From assembly GCA_037039685.1 (NCBI GenBank), contig JAWNGF010000001.1, positions 6,882,001-6,946,000 on the forward strand: a DNA stretch of 64,000 nucleotides, in the 5' to 3' direction. The stretch is from Ceratobasidium sp. AG-K (taxonomy: Eukaryota; Basidiomycota; Agaricomycetes; Cantharellales; Ceratobasidiaceae). Made by a program: the position numbers and the translations under genes. This document shows, piece after piece, positions 1 to 9,456 of the stretch (within the stretch, counting starts at the first letter, position 1; each line of letters begins with the position of its first letter). The notes beneath the pieces are model-generated. The model was given only the letters and a program-made list of their open reading frames with translations. It was not told the origin of the DNA and searched no databases.

Positions 1-1
1 C

Positions 2-721
2 CGGCCGATCCTCGAGACAACATGGCATGCTTTGTCTCAGGTGGGTTCGATGAATTCGATGCATTCCCGGCGCTCACACTTGCATTCACAGAGCCCGCCA
101 CCCGCGCTGCGTGAGATATTGAGCGCATACAATGCCAAGGGCGAAGGCGACCGTGACATGCTCATCGCACTGTTGAACGCCAAGGCTGCTGAGGATCAAC
201 GCCTCGCGGCAACCGCCCAGCTCCACCAGAACGTGCTTCAGATGCAGCATACGCTCGCACTCGCTGCCGTCACTGCCCAGCAACCCGCAGCTCGGCCGCC
301 GCAACCACCGCAGCCCCCGCGCAAGAAGCGCAGCCACGCCGAACATGCATCGGACGCATACAGGCTTCAACCGTACGACGATCGGGAGCCTCCTCTGCCT
401 CCGTCGCCCGATTCGTCCGCTTCAGGATCTTCTCCTCGTGCCGACTTTCCCCACTTGACCAACCCGGGGACAATGTCTATCCGGACACTCCTCCACCCAT
501 CCAAGCGGCGCCGCGAGTCATATCCTGATGAGCGGGAACGCGGCTACGACGAGCGAGACCGGGAACGTGAGCGCGCGTATGTTGAAGACCGCGAGTATCG
601 CTCCTCCCGCCGACCGCATGTAGTCGTGCACCCACCCACCCCAGCAGATCGCGAATATCGTCATGCGATGCGCACATCGTCTGCGCGCGACGAGGCTCCG
701 GAGCCTGGTCGGTCCCCATAG
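2..721 (+). CDS. C-terminal part of a low-complexity, charged protein (5' partial)
   Basis: The frame is open from the left edge of the window to the stop at 719-721, so the gene begins outside. The visible 240 residues hold a short helical, probably coiled segment early on (motif ALREILSAYNAKGEGDRDML, then a Gln/Ala-rich stretch), a Pro-rich patch followed by a basic KKR cluster that could be a nuclear signal, and a C-terminal third rich in Arg, Glu and Asp (ERERGYDERDRERERAY). I do not recognise the family. The composition suits a disordered nuclear or RNA-associated protein, but that is inference. Its 3' end faces the end of the malic enzyme gene (convergent, about 180 bp between stops). 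Confidence 0.6.
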   Translation, partial: RPILETTWHALSQVGSMNSMHSRRSHLHSQSPPPALREILSAYNAKGEGDRDMLIALLNAKAAEDQRLAATAQLHQNVLQMQHTLALAAVTAQQPAARPPQPPQPPRKKRSHAEHASDAYRLQPYDDREPPLPPSPDSSASGSSPRADFPHLTNPGTMSIRTLLHPSKRRRESYPDERERGYDERDRERERAYVEDREYRSSRRPHVVVHPPTPADREYRHAMRTSSARDEAPEPGRSP

Positions 722-899
722 ATGTCTCTGTATGCTATGTGTTTCATCTTCTTGATATCATACCATGTGTACTTTTGTATGTTTGTATTCCCCTGGTCTA
801 TGCGGTTACTCTGATTTATTATTATCGTGTTCGTTTCAATCTCACAACTGAAACTCTATCATGTGTGACTGTACAAAACAATGAAAGCAACTACATTCT

Positions 900-3654
900 C
901 TAAATTGGCTCGAGTGGGCGGTAGGTCGCATCCCACATCCGCTTTTTGATAAACTCCTCAATGTCACCCTCGATTTGAATCCTCGCATGTCCTTCTTCCA
1001 TGGCACGCCGAATGACCGCAGCAGCAATGTGCACGCTTACTTCGCGCACGTCGGCCAGACCGGGTAGGAGCGAGTGTCCGTCGTCGGGCGCAAGCTCAGC
1101 AAGGGCTTGGACACCAGCCATGATCATCCCGGGCGAGAGGCTCCGTGAACGAGAGATGACGGTTCCAAGTCCGAGTGCTGGATAGCAGACCGCATTGTTG
1201 GCTTCAGAAACCTTGTGCGTCGTACCGTCGGGCATTGGAATCAGTGGAAATGGACTACAGAAAGGTTAGAGTTGTCCGCCAAGAGAATGATAAGACGGAC
1301 GAGCCGGTAGCACACAGTGCCTTGTAATCCGTCCACGCCATTGCATCAGCTGCTCAGCCTCGTCAGCCCAGCCACCTTACGTTGGCAATCAACCCACCAG
1401 GATCAACCTCTGCCAAGGATGTCGGATTTGACAAGGGCAAGATTACGGGCCGCTCACATCCCTTGGCCATCTCTCGGACGACTTGCTCCGTAAATGCTCT
1501 CGAGTGCGTGCTTGTTCCAATCAAAATCGTCGGCTTGACCTCACGTACAACGTCAATCAGCCTCAAGGCCTCCTGTTCACTCGTCTCGCGTTTCCAACCT
1601 ACGACCTCGGCCGGATCGCGCGCATAGGCTTCTTGGCCCGGGCGGAGGTTCGGGTTTGACTTGAGTAGTAACCCCTCGGCATCGATGCACCAAAAACGCT
1701 TGTTAGCTTCTTCTTCTGTGAGCCCGTCGACAAGGACCATTCCTTGGCGGATTTGGTTCGCAATCCCGAGCCCGGCCGATCCGACCCGTACAGGACAATG
1801 CGCGAGTCGGCCAGTTTGGTGCCAGTAATGCGAATTGCAGACATGAGCGCTGCCAGAGTGACTGCGCCGGTTCCTGTGTGCCAAGTTGGCCACGCAAAAT
1901 GACCTCAATAATAAACTCACCTTGAATATCATCATTGAACACCGGGACCTTGGACTGGTATTTGTCGAGCAAGCGCTGAGCATTCTTGTTCCCAAAACTG
2001 CATACAGTCGGTAACCATGCACATGGATAACGATGGACTCACTCTTCAAAGTGAATCAATGCGTCCGGGAATAAAGCCGAAACATGATGAATGAACTTGT
2101 CCACAAATCGGTTATACGGTTCTCCTCGCACGCGGGTATGCTTCCATCCCATATACAGCGGGTCTGAGAATGTGCTTTAATCACCAACCGAGCTGAGCGC
2201 TAAGAAACGTGGCGTACCAGAAAACAAGAGATGATTGTCGGTGCCGACATCCAATACAACCGGGAGGATACTGTCCAAGCCCGAGTTAGCGCGGGCATTG
2301 CAGGGAAATGCGCTTGGCTTACCGATTGGGGTTTAGCCCCGCACCAAGAGTATACAGCGCTGCCTTACTTGTTGCGATGCTGGATACCCAAGAAATCAGT
2401 ACAAATTCATGAAATGCGCTATTTCGAGGGGACTGACGTGATACCGCCCACACCCTGGTCTCCAATGCCTAGTTGCGTTTCCACGACCGAGTATCGGCCG
2501 ATTCGGTCAGCACTCGTATCGTGCGCTTGGCGCGACAACTCACCGAGAATAGCCTCAGAGTCGGTCACGACGATCAAATCGATTGGACCTATGGTGGGTG
2601 ACTATGATGCGCAATTAGTTGGAAGGATGTCGTACCTGGGTTGGGGTCCGAGACGTCTGCCGAGTGACCGAGTGACTCGACGTGGGCTTCGAGTTGTGCA
2701 CGCATGCCATCTGCATTAGGGTAACTCTGGGGAGTGTAAGTTATGCCGCATAGGCGATGATATTTGACTTGCCAGGAAACACCCAATCTATGGAAATAGG
2801 TTTAGTGCTACGGCAAGGTGCATGGTGGTCGGTACTCACAGGCCGACGGAACAAATGGGAGAATTGCTGAATAGCTTCGCCGGCGGTAGGTGTGTACAGT
2901 ACTAATCCCCGGTTCAGCCAGATTCCAAATGGCTGAAATATTTGACTTACTACTCAGGAGCTCGGATAAGTGATCCTGCATCAGGCGGTAAAACAAGACC
3001 TGGTTCTGGTCTCGGAGGCTGGCGAGGAATGCATGTTTCCTAGTCAATAGTGTCAATACTTGTGCCCATTTGTCAACTGATGTTTGCGCATACAATAAAT
3101 TAGTAGGCTGTTTCTGGAGTTGATTCCAAGCTCGCTGGACCTGAATCTCAAGAGTGTGGATCTATAAATAGCCGGTTAATGACGGACGGATGAAATGAGG
3201 TCATGGCGTACATCGTATGGCAGGAAACCCTCGAGCCCAAAAATGGCCTTATAATTAGAGATTAGGTTAGCTTTCACACGTTCATACCGACAAGACTCAC
3301 ACGCTCTTCCCTGGAGAACGCGGCACCCTAGAGGGTCGGGATGTGAGCTGTCAATAGGACAAGCAACAAAATGAGTGACCTTGTTGAGGCGCGGAGTGTT
3401 GAGGATTGCGTCACCCCGTAGATCGGTTTGGATTGGAACAAGATGCTTGGTGTGGGATGTTGCCGAAGCGATAGTAATCGGGCGGGTGGTCAGTCGCACT
3501 GAGCCTCGGCTATACTATCAATCAGTGCGGTCCCAAGCAATGCACCAGAGACGCTCACAGCGAGCCCGCTGCACGGTTAGTCACGACCTGTCTCAACATC
3601 ACGAATCGAAAGGAGGATTGGGCGTAGACATTGAGCAACGCTCCTCAAAAGCAT
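900..3654 (-). CDS. NAD-dependent malic enzyme, mitochondrial type, with an apparent frameshift
   Basis: Malic enzyme oxidatively decarboxylates malate to pyruvate. Family motifs are read in order across many short exons: LRGDAILNTPRLNKGAAF, then (after an intron) IFGLEGFLPYDV; YTPTAGEAIQQFSHLFRRP; PIDLIVVTDSEAILG; GIGDQGVGGI; ILPVVLDVGTDNHLL; DPLYMGWKHTRVRGEPYNRF; VFNDDIQG with TGAVTLAALMSAIRITGTK; ILPLSNPTSLAEV; and the end ALCATGSPFPLIPMPDG with NNAVCYPALGLGTVI. The ATG at 3654 gives a basic, hydrophobic N-terminus (MLLRSVAQCLRPILLSI) like a mitochondrial presequence; an intron of about 100 nt joins it in frame. At 1785-1787 the frame shifts by one base exactly in the NAD-binding glycine loop (GSAGLGIA), so as written the protein breaks there. 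It lies head-to-head with TIM21, 63 bp apart. Confidence 0.9.
1785..1787 (-). other. One-base frameshift in the malic enzyme NAD-binding loop
   Basis: Upstream codons read ITGTKLADSRIVLYG in one frame; downstream codons read GSAGLGIANQIRQGM in another. One extra base in the GGG run (CCC on the plus strand) would join them. No intron of usable size fits between the two. All other exons of the gene are intact, so either a sequencing/assembly deletion or a very recent mutation is likely. Confidence 0.75.
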
Positions 3655-3717
3655 TGACCGCCTCAGGGTCAGCAGGGTCCTATCACCGAGGCGCTTAGCC
3701 GGTGTCTTTCGTCAACC

Positions 3718-4968
3718 ATGTCGTTGTTGATGCGTATCACCCTGTGTGCGCGCCGAGGGCCTTCGGTATGCCGCGCGCGAGGGTGGGACAAGAAGTTATC
3801 CATGAAACACGACAACATACTGCCTTCTAAGCGATTCAAGTCTACCCAGCCCGGTTCGCTGCTGTCGCAAGTCGAGGCGGAGATCGCAGCCAAACGAGCG
3901 CAAGGTGGTACCACTGTCGACAGTACAGGCGTGGGTCCATTTCAACTCGGCATCTCCCCCGAGTCTATGCGCGGTCCCAAAGTTAAACCTTGGAAGGAGC
4001 TTAGTACTGGCGGTAAAGGTACGTCCCTCGATTCGCTCTGCGACTCGCCTAATGCATGCCAGCCGTCCGTGCTACCGCCCGCGCGAGTAATCTAACCGTT
4101 ATACTCCTCGGAGCTGGATTGTCTGCCGTCCTAGTCTATGCCCTAGCCACGGAGCTATTTGCCAAAAACTCGCCAACGGTGATCTATGGCGAGTCGTGCG
4201 ATCGCATTCGCTCTTCCTATGATCTGTCTCGCCACCTAATCCCGCCTTACAAATTCCACAACAACCCTCCATCATCCTCTGCATCGCCTCCTCGCCATCG
4301 AAACCGACATATCTCCTCGCAGGTTGCCGTAGACAGCTATGGCAAAGAGCATTTATTCTTACACTTTTACATAGATAGTGCGGCACCCAGGGTTTCTAAT
4401 TCGCCTACAGCGTCTTGGTTCGACTCGGACTGGAATTTTTCCTACCAAGAAGCTATACACTGGATAAAAACTCAGGGCATTCATGGACTCGATAGCGCCC
4501 GGAGATCCTTTGCATATTTGACCGGCACGCCGCTCCCACCTCCGCCCACACCTGCGCGTGCTCCGAGTGCAAGCAGCGATCGAACCGAGATCGGAAAGTC
4601 TGGAGGAGAAGGAGCATGGAGCTTTGCCGGGATATTCTCGTCGCTAAAGGGCAAGACTCGAGGGCTTGGGGCCGAAGTGGACTCTGATAGGGGAAAGTTT
4701 GTGACTGGGGAAGTGCATGTGGACTTGGTCAAGGTATGTAGGGTAAAGTGTTGAGCATGGCGTGGATCTGAGACCCCAACTCAGGACGACAATGGTATAT
4801 ATCAATACCGGTACCTGCTAGTCGACATCCCAAGTAAGTTAGCTTCATCCAAGACAACTCTTCACTCATCAGCTACTCCAAGACTCTCGAGCATACAAGC
4901 ATAAACGAGTGTTTATAGAACGAGACGCAAATGTGGGAGAAGGAGACTCGATCTTCATGTGGGAGTGA
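3718..4968 (+). CDS. TIM21: Mitochondrial inner-membrane translocase subunit Tim21
   Basis: Tim21 links the TOM complex to the TIM23 presequence translocase at the inner membrane. The N-terminus is basic and Ser/Arg-rich with a KRFKSTQPGS stretch, as expected of a matrix presequence. After the first intron (about 4020-4063) comes one membrane segment (NLTVILLGAGLSAVLVYALA), then the typical intermembrane-space domain: LFAKNSPTVIYGESCDRIRS, ISSQVAVDSYGKEHLFLHFY, the acidic GEVHVDLVK segment, and YQYRYLLVDIP joined to RAYKHKRVFIERD. The last two introns are near 4735 and 4833; the second acceptor (CCAAG before actctcg) is needed to keep the frame. The stop is the TGA at 4966-4968. A Ser/Pro-rich insert precedes the last third. 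Confidence 0.9.
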
Positions 4969-5113
4969 AGCAGGACCAATCGGCTATTGTGCGCTCAGCA
5001 TCGCTTGTATCACCATTCACCCTATCTATTGCGCTCCCCCAAATTGTTTATTGATCAAAAATATCCCGAACGCTGTATACGCATGTTTCCACGCTGTACC
5101 CCAACTCCCTCAT

Positions 5114-6282
5114 TCAAGCAAATTGAATTTGAACATGTTCAACGACGGTGGTCGAACCAGCCAGACCGATGTTCGAAATATGTGCAGCGGCCGAGGTGTC
5201 TTTGGAAGCCATTTTACGAGTATGCCATTCAACTCGCATGGGGTCGGCCCTATGACATGTATTACTCGAATTGCAATCGAGGTAGACATGATGACTTACC
5301 AAGTCGTGCCCCATCCGTCTTCGTCTCCAAAGCGTAGCAGGATAGCCCGTGACTGGCCAGGAAATAGCTTTTGGTGCAGTGCGATAGTTGGAGCTTCTTC
5401 GATGGCGGAGGAGTTGGGCGGAGTGTGGGTTTCGCTCGTTAGAAGAAACCCTGTCTAGAGACTGCATGAGTTTAGGCGTCCCAAAACGGGCAGTGATTTG
5501 ATTACTCGTGCGAGTTTGTGCACGTCCCAGAGCGCAAGGGTATTCCAGGGGCATGTCCGTCCGGTCAAGTACACCGGGACGAACGCTTGGTCAGGGGCAG
5601 GCGAGCGGAATGTATGTGCATCAAATGCCTTGCCCACGACAAGCACATCTACAAGTCCAACCTCCGCTCAGTAAATTACCCACTCACAGAGCGGCTCGTA
5701 CAAACCATTACCACACATCTCCGCCATTCTTTTCACTTTTTCGGCCCCCACATCAACTTCAACACTCTGAAATAACACCTGGGTAAACCCCTTTGCATGT
5801 GCAAATGCGACTATGGCGTTCAACGCGGGAATAAACCGCCCGTATATAGCTTGAGTGAATGGTAGAACGTGCACTCGCGCTGAGCTCAGGTTGTTTTCCA
5901 AGCCATCGTGGAGTGCAGCGTCTCCGGGAAGGGACGATAATAGAGTCGCGACATCGGATTGGGGTAAACTTACCTAGATCTCTACCTAGCTTATTAGTCT
6001 CGCCTGGGCATTCATTCTGAGACTCACGGCTAGGACAACACTTGTGCTATATCCAAGCGCTCTTTGAACGGCAGCGCATATAGGTGCAGGGTTGAACGAG
6101 ATGTTTTGATTAGACTGACGCTTATGAATTCGAATCGCAGCGAGGATGGATGTATCGTTTTGCATGTTGTGGTTGGGGGGATCGGGCCACGCTGAGATGT
6201 GCTGTATTTGAAAATGATGGGAGGATATATGCGGACATACTTGCGAGGGCCCGAGCATAAAGCAAACGGTAAAAATTTGCAT
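5114..6282 (-). CDS. Conserved protein of unrecognised function
   Basis: Several short exons join in frame on the minus strand. Readable segments are an N-terminal part with NDTSILAAIRIHKRQSN and PICAAVQRALGYSTSVVLA; a middle with HVLPFTQAIYGRFIPALNAI and GFTQVLFQSVEVDV; LVVGKAFDAHTF; and CPWNTLALWDVHKLAR joined across an intron (acceptor TCTCTAG) to TGFLLTSE, then PTIALHQKLFPGQSRAILL. The end reads STTVVEHVQIQFA. The order of these patches (PALNA, FQSVE, LVVG, PWNTLA, TGF, ALHQ) resembles a widespread uncharacterised family, possibly of nucleotide-sugar transferase type, but I cannot name it. The start at 6282 is the weakest part; an upstream exon is possible. Confidence 0.5.
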
Positions 6283-6376
6283 CGAAATAAACAAAAAGCA
6301 TCCTATCATTGCTTCGAGGATATACATACAGGAGGCTGGCACAGGGGCTGCAATTATTGAATTTATGCGTTTAAGC

Positions 6377-8977
6377 TTAACATGCAAGACGTTGCAGAGA
6401 ATCGTGGGTCTTCCAAATGTAAACATCTTCCACCTCTGGACTTTTAAATCCGCATACTAGCCCCGCGTAGTTGTCGCGGACGATTCCGGCACCGTCAATT
6501 ACGCCACTCTCGCCATAGTACCCTTCCATCTGCGACAGGCTATCCACTACGCGCGCATAGTCACCCAAGAACGCGTGGGCGCGTACAGAGTCGGTGCATC
6601 CATGTCCAAGGGTGACGCACCATGCGCCGCCAACACACAATGCGTGCGTGTTGGAGTCACGAGATGGCTCGAGCAGGATAGAATATACGTAGTCGCACGG
6701 CGTCGACTCTGGCTCACAGACGTCGGCGGGGAATACCCAACTCCCATTGTACTCGATTGGATGCCATGGGGTAACCGCGAGTGCGCCCACCAAACACAAG
6801 TTTACGACCCCACCGAGACAGATAGTGCGGAGTACGGCAGCGACACGTGAGGTGCCAGTAGGGGTAAGGACTATTGTACCTCGGTGGAGATCGGATACTT
6901 TGATTTTCTGTCCATCACCGACGTCCACCAAGCACCAACCCCCAAAGCACGGCATCGATCGTGAATTATATGCCGCCATGGAAGACACAGGGACATAGGA
7001 GCGAGTTGAATCAGGCATTGCGTGAGAGTTGTATGATGCAATTTGAACGAAGGGACCGCTAGGAGCCCGAGGGGCAGAGGGTGCAGCGGATCCAGGAGGT
7101 GGTGGCGGCGAAAACAAACCTAAACCCATTTCATCATCTGAGGTCTCGTCCTCAATAGTGCTGGATAAAGAAGTCGCAAGCCCGCGATATCCGGGAGAAT
7201 ACGTTCGTGCTTGCGCCTGGAATGTTTGAGCTTGGAATAGTGGTGGAGGCGGAGGGGCACCGAAAGATTGGCTATGATATGAGCCTCGATTCCAAGAGAC
7301 GGTTTGGGCGGAGGGAGCGAATCGAACGTTTGGTCAATGGCGTCCCGGGTCGAGATAAACAGCGGCGAGTCACGTCCATACATCTGCAGACCAGGATCCT
7401 TGAAGTTTGAGCACTGTTGCCGCTGATGAGAGCGCGCAAGGGATGGGATGTAGTGCATACCCCAGCGAGACCAATGCTCAGACTGGAGTCCCAAGACAAC
7501 CTGGGAGGTGATGTCAGAGGTTAATGTTGTGCTTGGCTCATGATCCTTCAGCAATGGGTGGTTGGTGTAATTTGCAAGGGCTTGCTGAAGCTGAGAACCG
7601 TTGAGCTTATTTTCCCGGTCTCGCTGGTAATCTTTGAAAAACTTGGAGATTGTACCAACGAAGGATAGCCGATAAGCTTCGTGCTGTAAAATGACCGAGT
7701 TATTAGCCTCGTGGCTCCGATCCAGAGTTTGAATGGTTTGGAGCGAGGGGGCGTCAGTAGCTAGAGTATGAGGGGAGTAACTCGCTGTAACTTTCACAGA
7801 GTAGTCTGGATCCAATACGAAGCATTGCGCAGGGAGCTTTACAACGACATCTCTTGACTGTCCATATTGAATGTCTCCGACCTGGATAGTTGCACCACAG
7901 CCTGAGAGCTTGGCGGGAAGCGCACCCAACACCTCAACTTGGGTTTGCGCAGAGGAGTCCTGCTTCGTAAGTTTGACATCCAGAATACAGCTCCTGGCCC
8001 AGGTCGCCATTAGGTTCGCAACGGCGTGAATGAACACCGTCCCGATCATCCCGGAGTCTGGTATGAACCCATACGTTCCTTGGCCGAGGTCAGCGATCTC
8101 GTCCAGGAGTCGAGAGTCGAGACTGTAGCCGAACCCAAAGGTAGAGATCGTGAACTTGGGCGAATCAGAAGGTAGAGCACCAAGATAAGACTTAAGCATA
8201 GGAATGTGGCCACGAGGTGGCTCGACGTTTGGTTGCCCATCAGTAAGCACAAACACGGCAGAAATACGCTGGCCGAGATCGGATGATAGTTCACTTTTGC
8301 CATCGATTGGGTCGTTGAACGCATCGGAGCTTGGGGCGGTCTCCGGGGTGGCCCCAGCGATCACGTTCATACCAGTTTTGAGGCCATGCCAAAGGTTGGT
8401 CAGGCCTATCGTACGAAGCCTATCGACTTCCCCCCAGACCCGAGCACGATTTTCTTTAGTCATTGGAGTCAGCGAAGTGATAACCTGCAATTGATTCGTG
8501 AGGTCCTGTCTCTCAGGAGGAACATATGGGCCAACCTCAGCAGAATCGCTAAACGTGACGATCGCAATACGATCGTTGTCGCCCATGGACTCGATAATTG
8601 TTCGAGTGGCATGCTTTACGACGTCAAGCACCGATAAGCCAGTGGTTTCATTCTCCCCTGTACCAATCGTCCGTGTTAGGCACAGCGCAAAATATCATTT
8701 ATCTGCTTCACTTACCCTGTCCCCCAGGGATTGGCGCCTCCGAGTCCATAGAACCACTGACATCAATGACAAGACATAGATCAAGCGGAGCGCGTTGACC
8801 GCTTGTTTTTTCTCTTGGACGAGGCAGAGTCGGCGGGATCAAAGAAATAAGTAGCTCATGAGTGGACGGCTGAGCGATCAACGTAATGCCAAGCTCGTCA
8901 GATTCACGAACCGGATCCTCCTCGTATGCAGGAGGTACGTCCTCAGCACAGGAAGCAGGGGGTGCAGTAGTGACCAT
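6377..8977 (-). CDS. VWA-Hint domain protein, paralogue A (apparent frameshift before the Hint domain)
   Basis: Domains in order: short Pro/acidic N-terminus; VWA domain with its metal site (LDLCLVIDVSGSMDSE, AIVTFSDSAE, VFVLTDGQPN); a Vwaint-type linker (QVVLGLQSEHWSRWGM); a Pro-rich hinge; and a Hint (hedgehog/intein-like, Vint-type) domain starting at SMPCFGGWCLVDVGDG with the LAVTPWHP histidine motif and NGSWVFPADV. Hint domains can self-cleave; whether this one does is unknown. Introns lie at about 8658-8719 and 8485-8535. The latter is 51 nt, stop-free and a multiple of three; removing it gives SDSAEVITSLTPMTKENRA, the normal VWA spacing. Near 7290-7310 the frame shifts by one base, so the Hint domain (7129-6377) is out of frame as written. 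It is a tandem copy of the gene at 9457-11974. Confidence 0.8.
7290..7310 (-). other. Frameshift between linker and Hint domain of paralogue A
   Basis: The upstream frame reads QTFDSLPPPKPSL, as in paralogue B, then runs into implausible sequence ending at a stop near 7120. The next frame opens here as SWNRGSYHSQSFGAPPPPP and continues into the Hint domain. One additional base, for example in the CCC/AAA runs of the minus strand, restores the whole protein. No suitable intron is visible. Confidence 0.6.
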
Positions 8978-9030
8978 CGCGGTGAAAACGAGCAAGGGGT
9001 AATGCTTGGCTTGGCCAAACTGGAGTGGAA

Positions 9031-9036
9031 TATATA
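9031..9036 (-). promoter_or_regulatory. TATA-like element upstream of paralogue A
   Basis: TATATA lies 54 nt upstream of the ATG at 8977, in the 479-nt spacer between the two VWA-Hint genes. No other strong element is seen in that spacer, which must hold the promoter of A and the 3' end of B. Confidence 0.35.
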
Positions 9037-9456
9037 CGCAGCGCCAAGTACCTTGTATAGCAAAGGCCCAGGGTGTCTGCCACTTGCAAGTCGTGGAACT
9101 CACGAGGTAGCTCCGCCACGCCACGGCCGTATGGATCGCTTCTAAATAAGTTTTCTCTCGCACAGCATTGGCGTCCGGCGTTTAAAGTAATATTCGTTCT
9201 CGGACCGAGAGACGCTTGGGGAGCGTATTGGGTTTGATAGGCTTTTTGAAAGTTTATCGTGAGTAAATGTGTTGTGTTTGATAATATTATTATGCTATGC
9301 TTGAACATCCTATACGAGTACTCGTGGGTTTCCTCTAGCGATCGTTAACTATTACAAGATGGACGATATATCGAGTTATTGATCAAGGAAACTACGTTAC
9401 ACCGGTTGAAGTAGATCAAGATAGTTAGGACTAGGTCAATTTGTGTATATATGCGT

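Noticed and set aside
2231..2719. 162-residue plus-strand open frame
   Set aside because: Runs antisense through several malic enzyme exons and introns.
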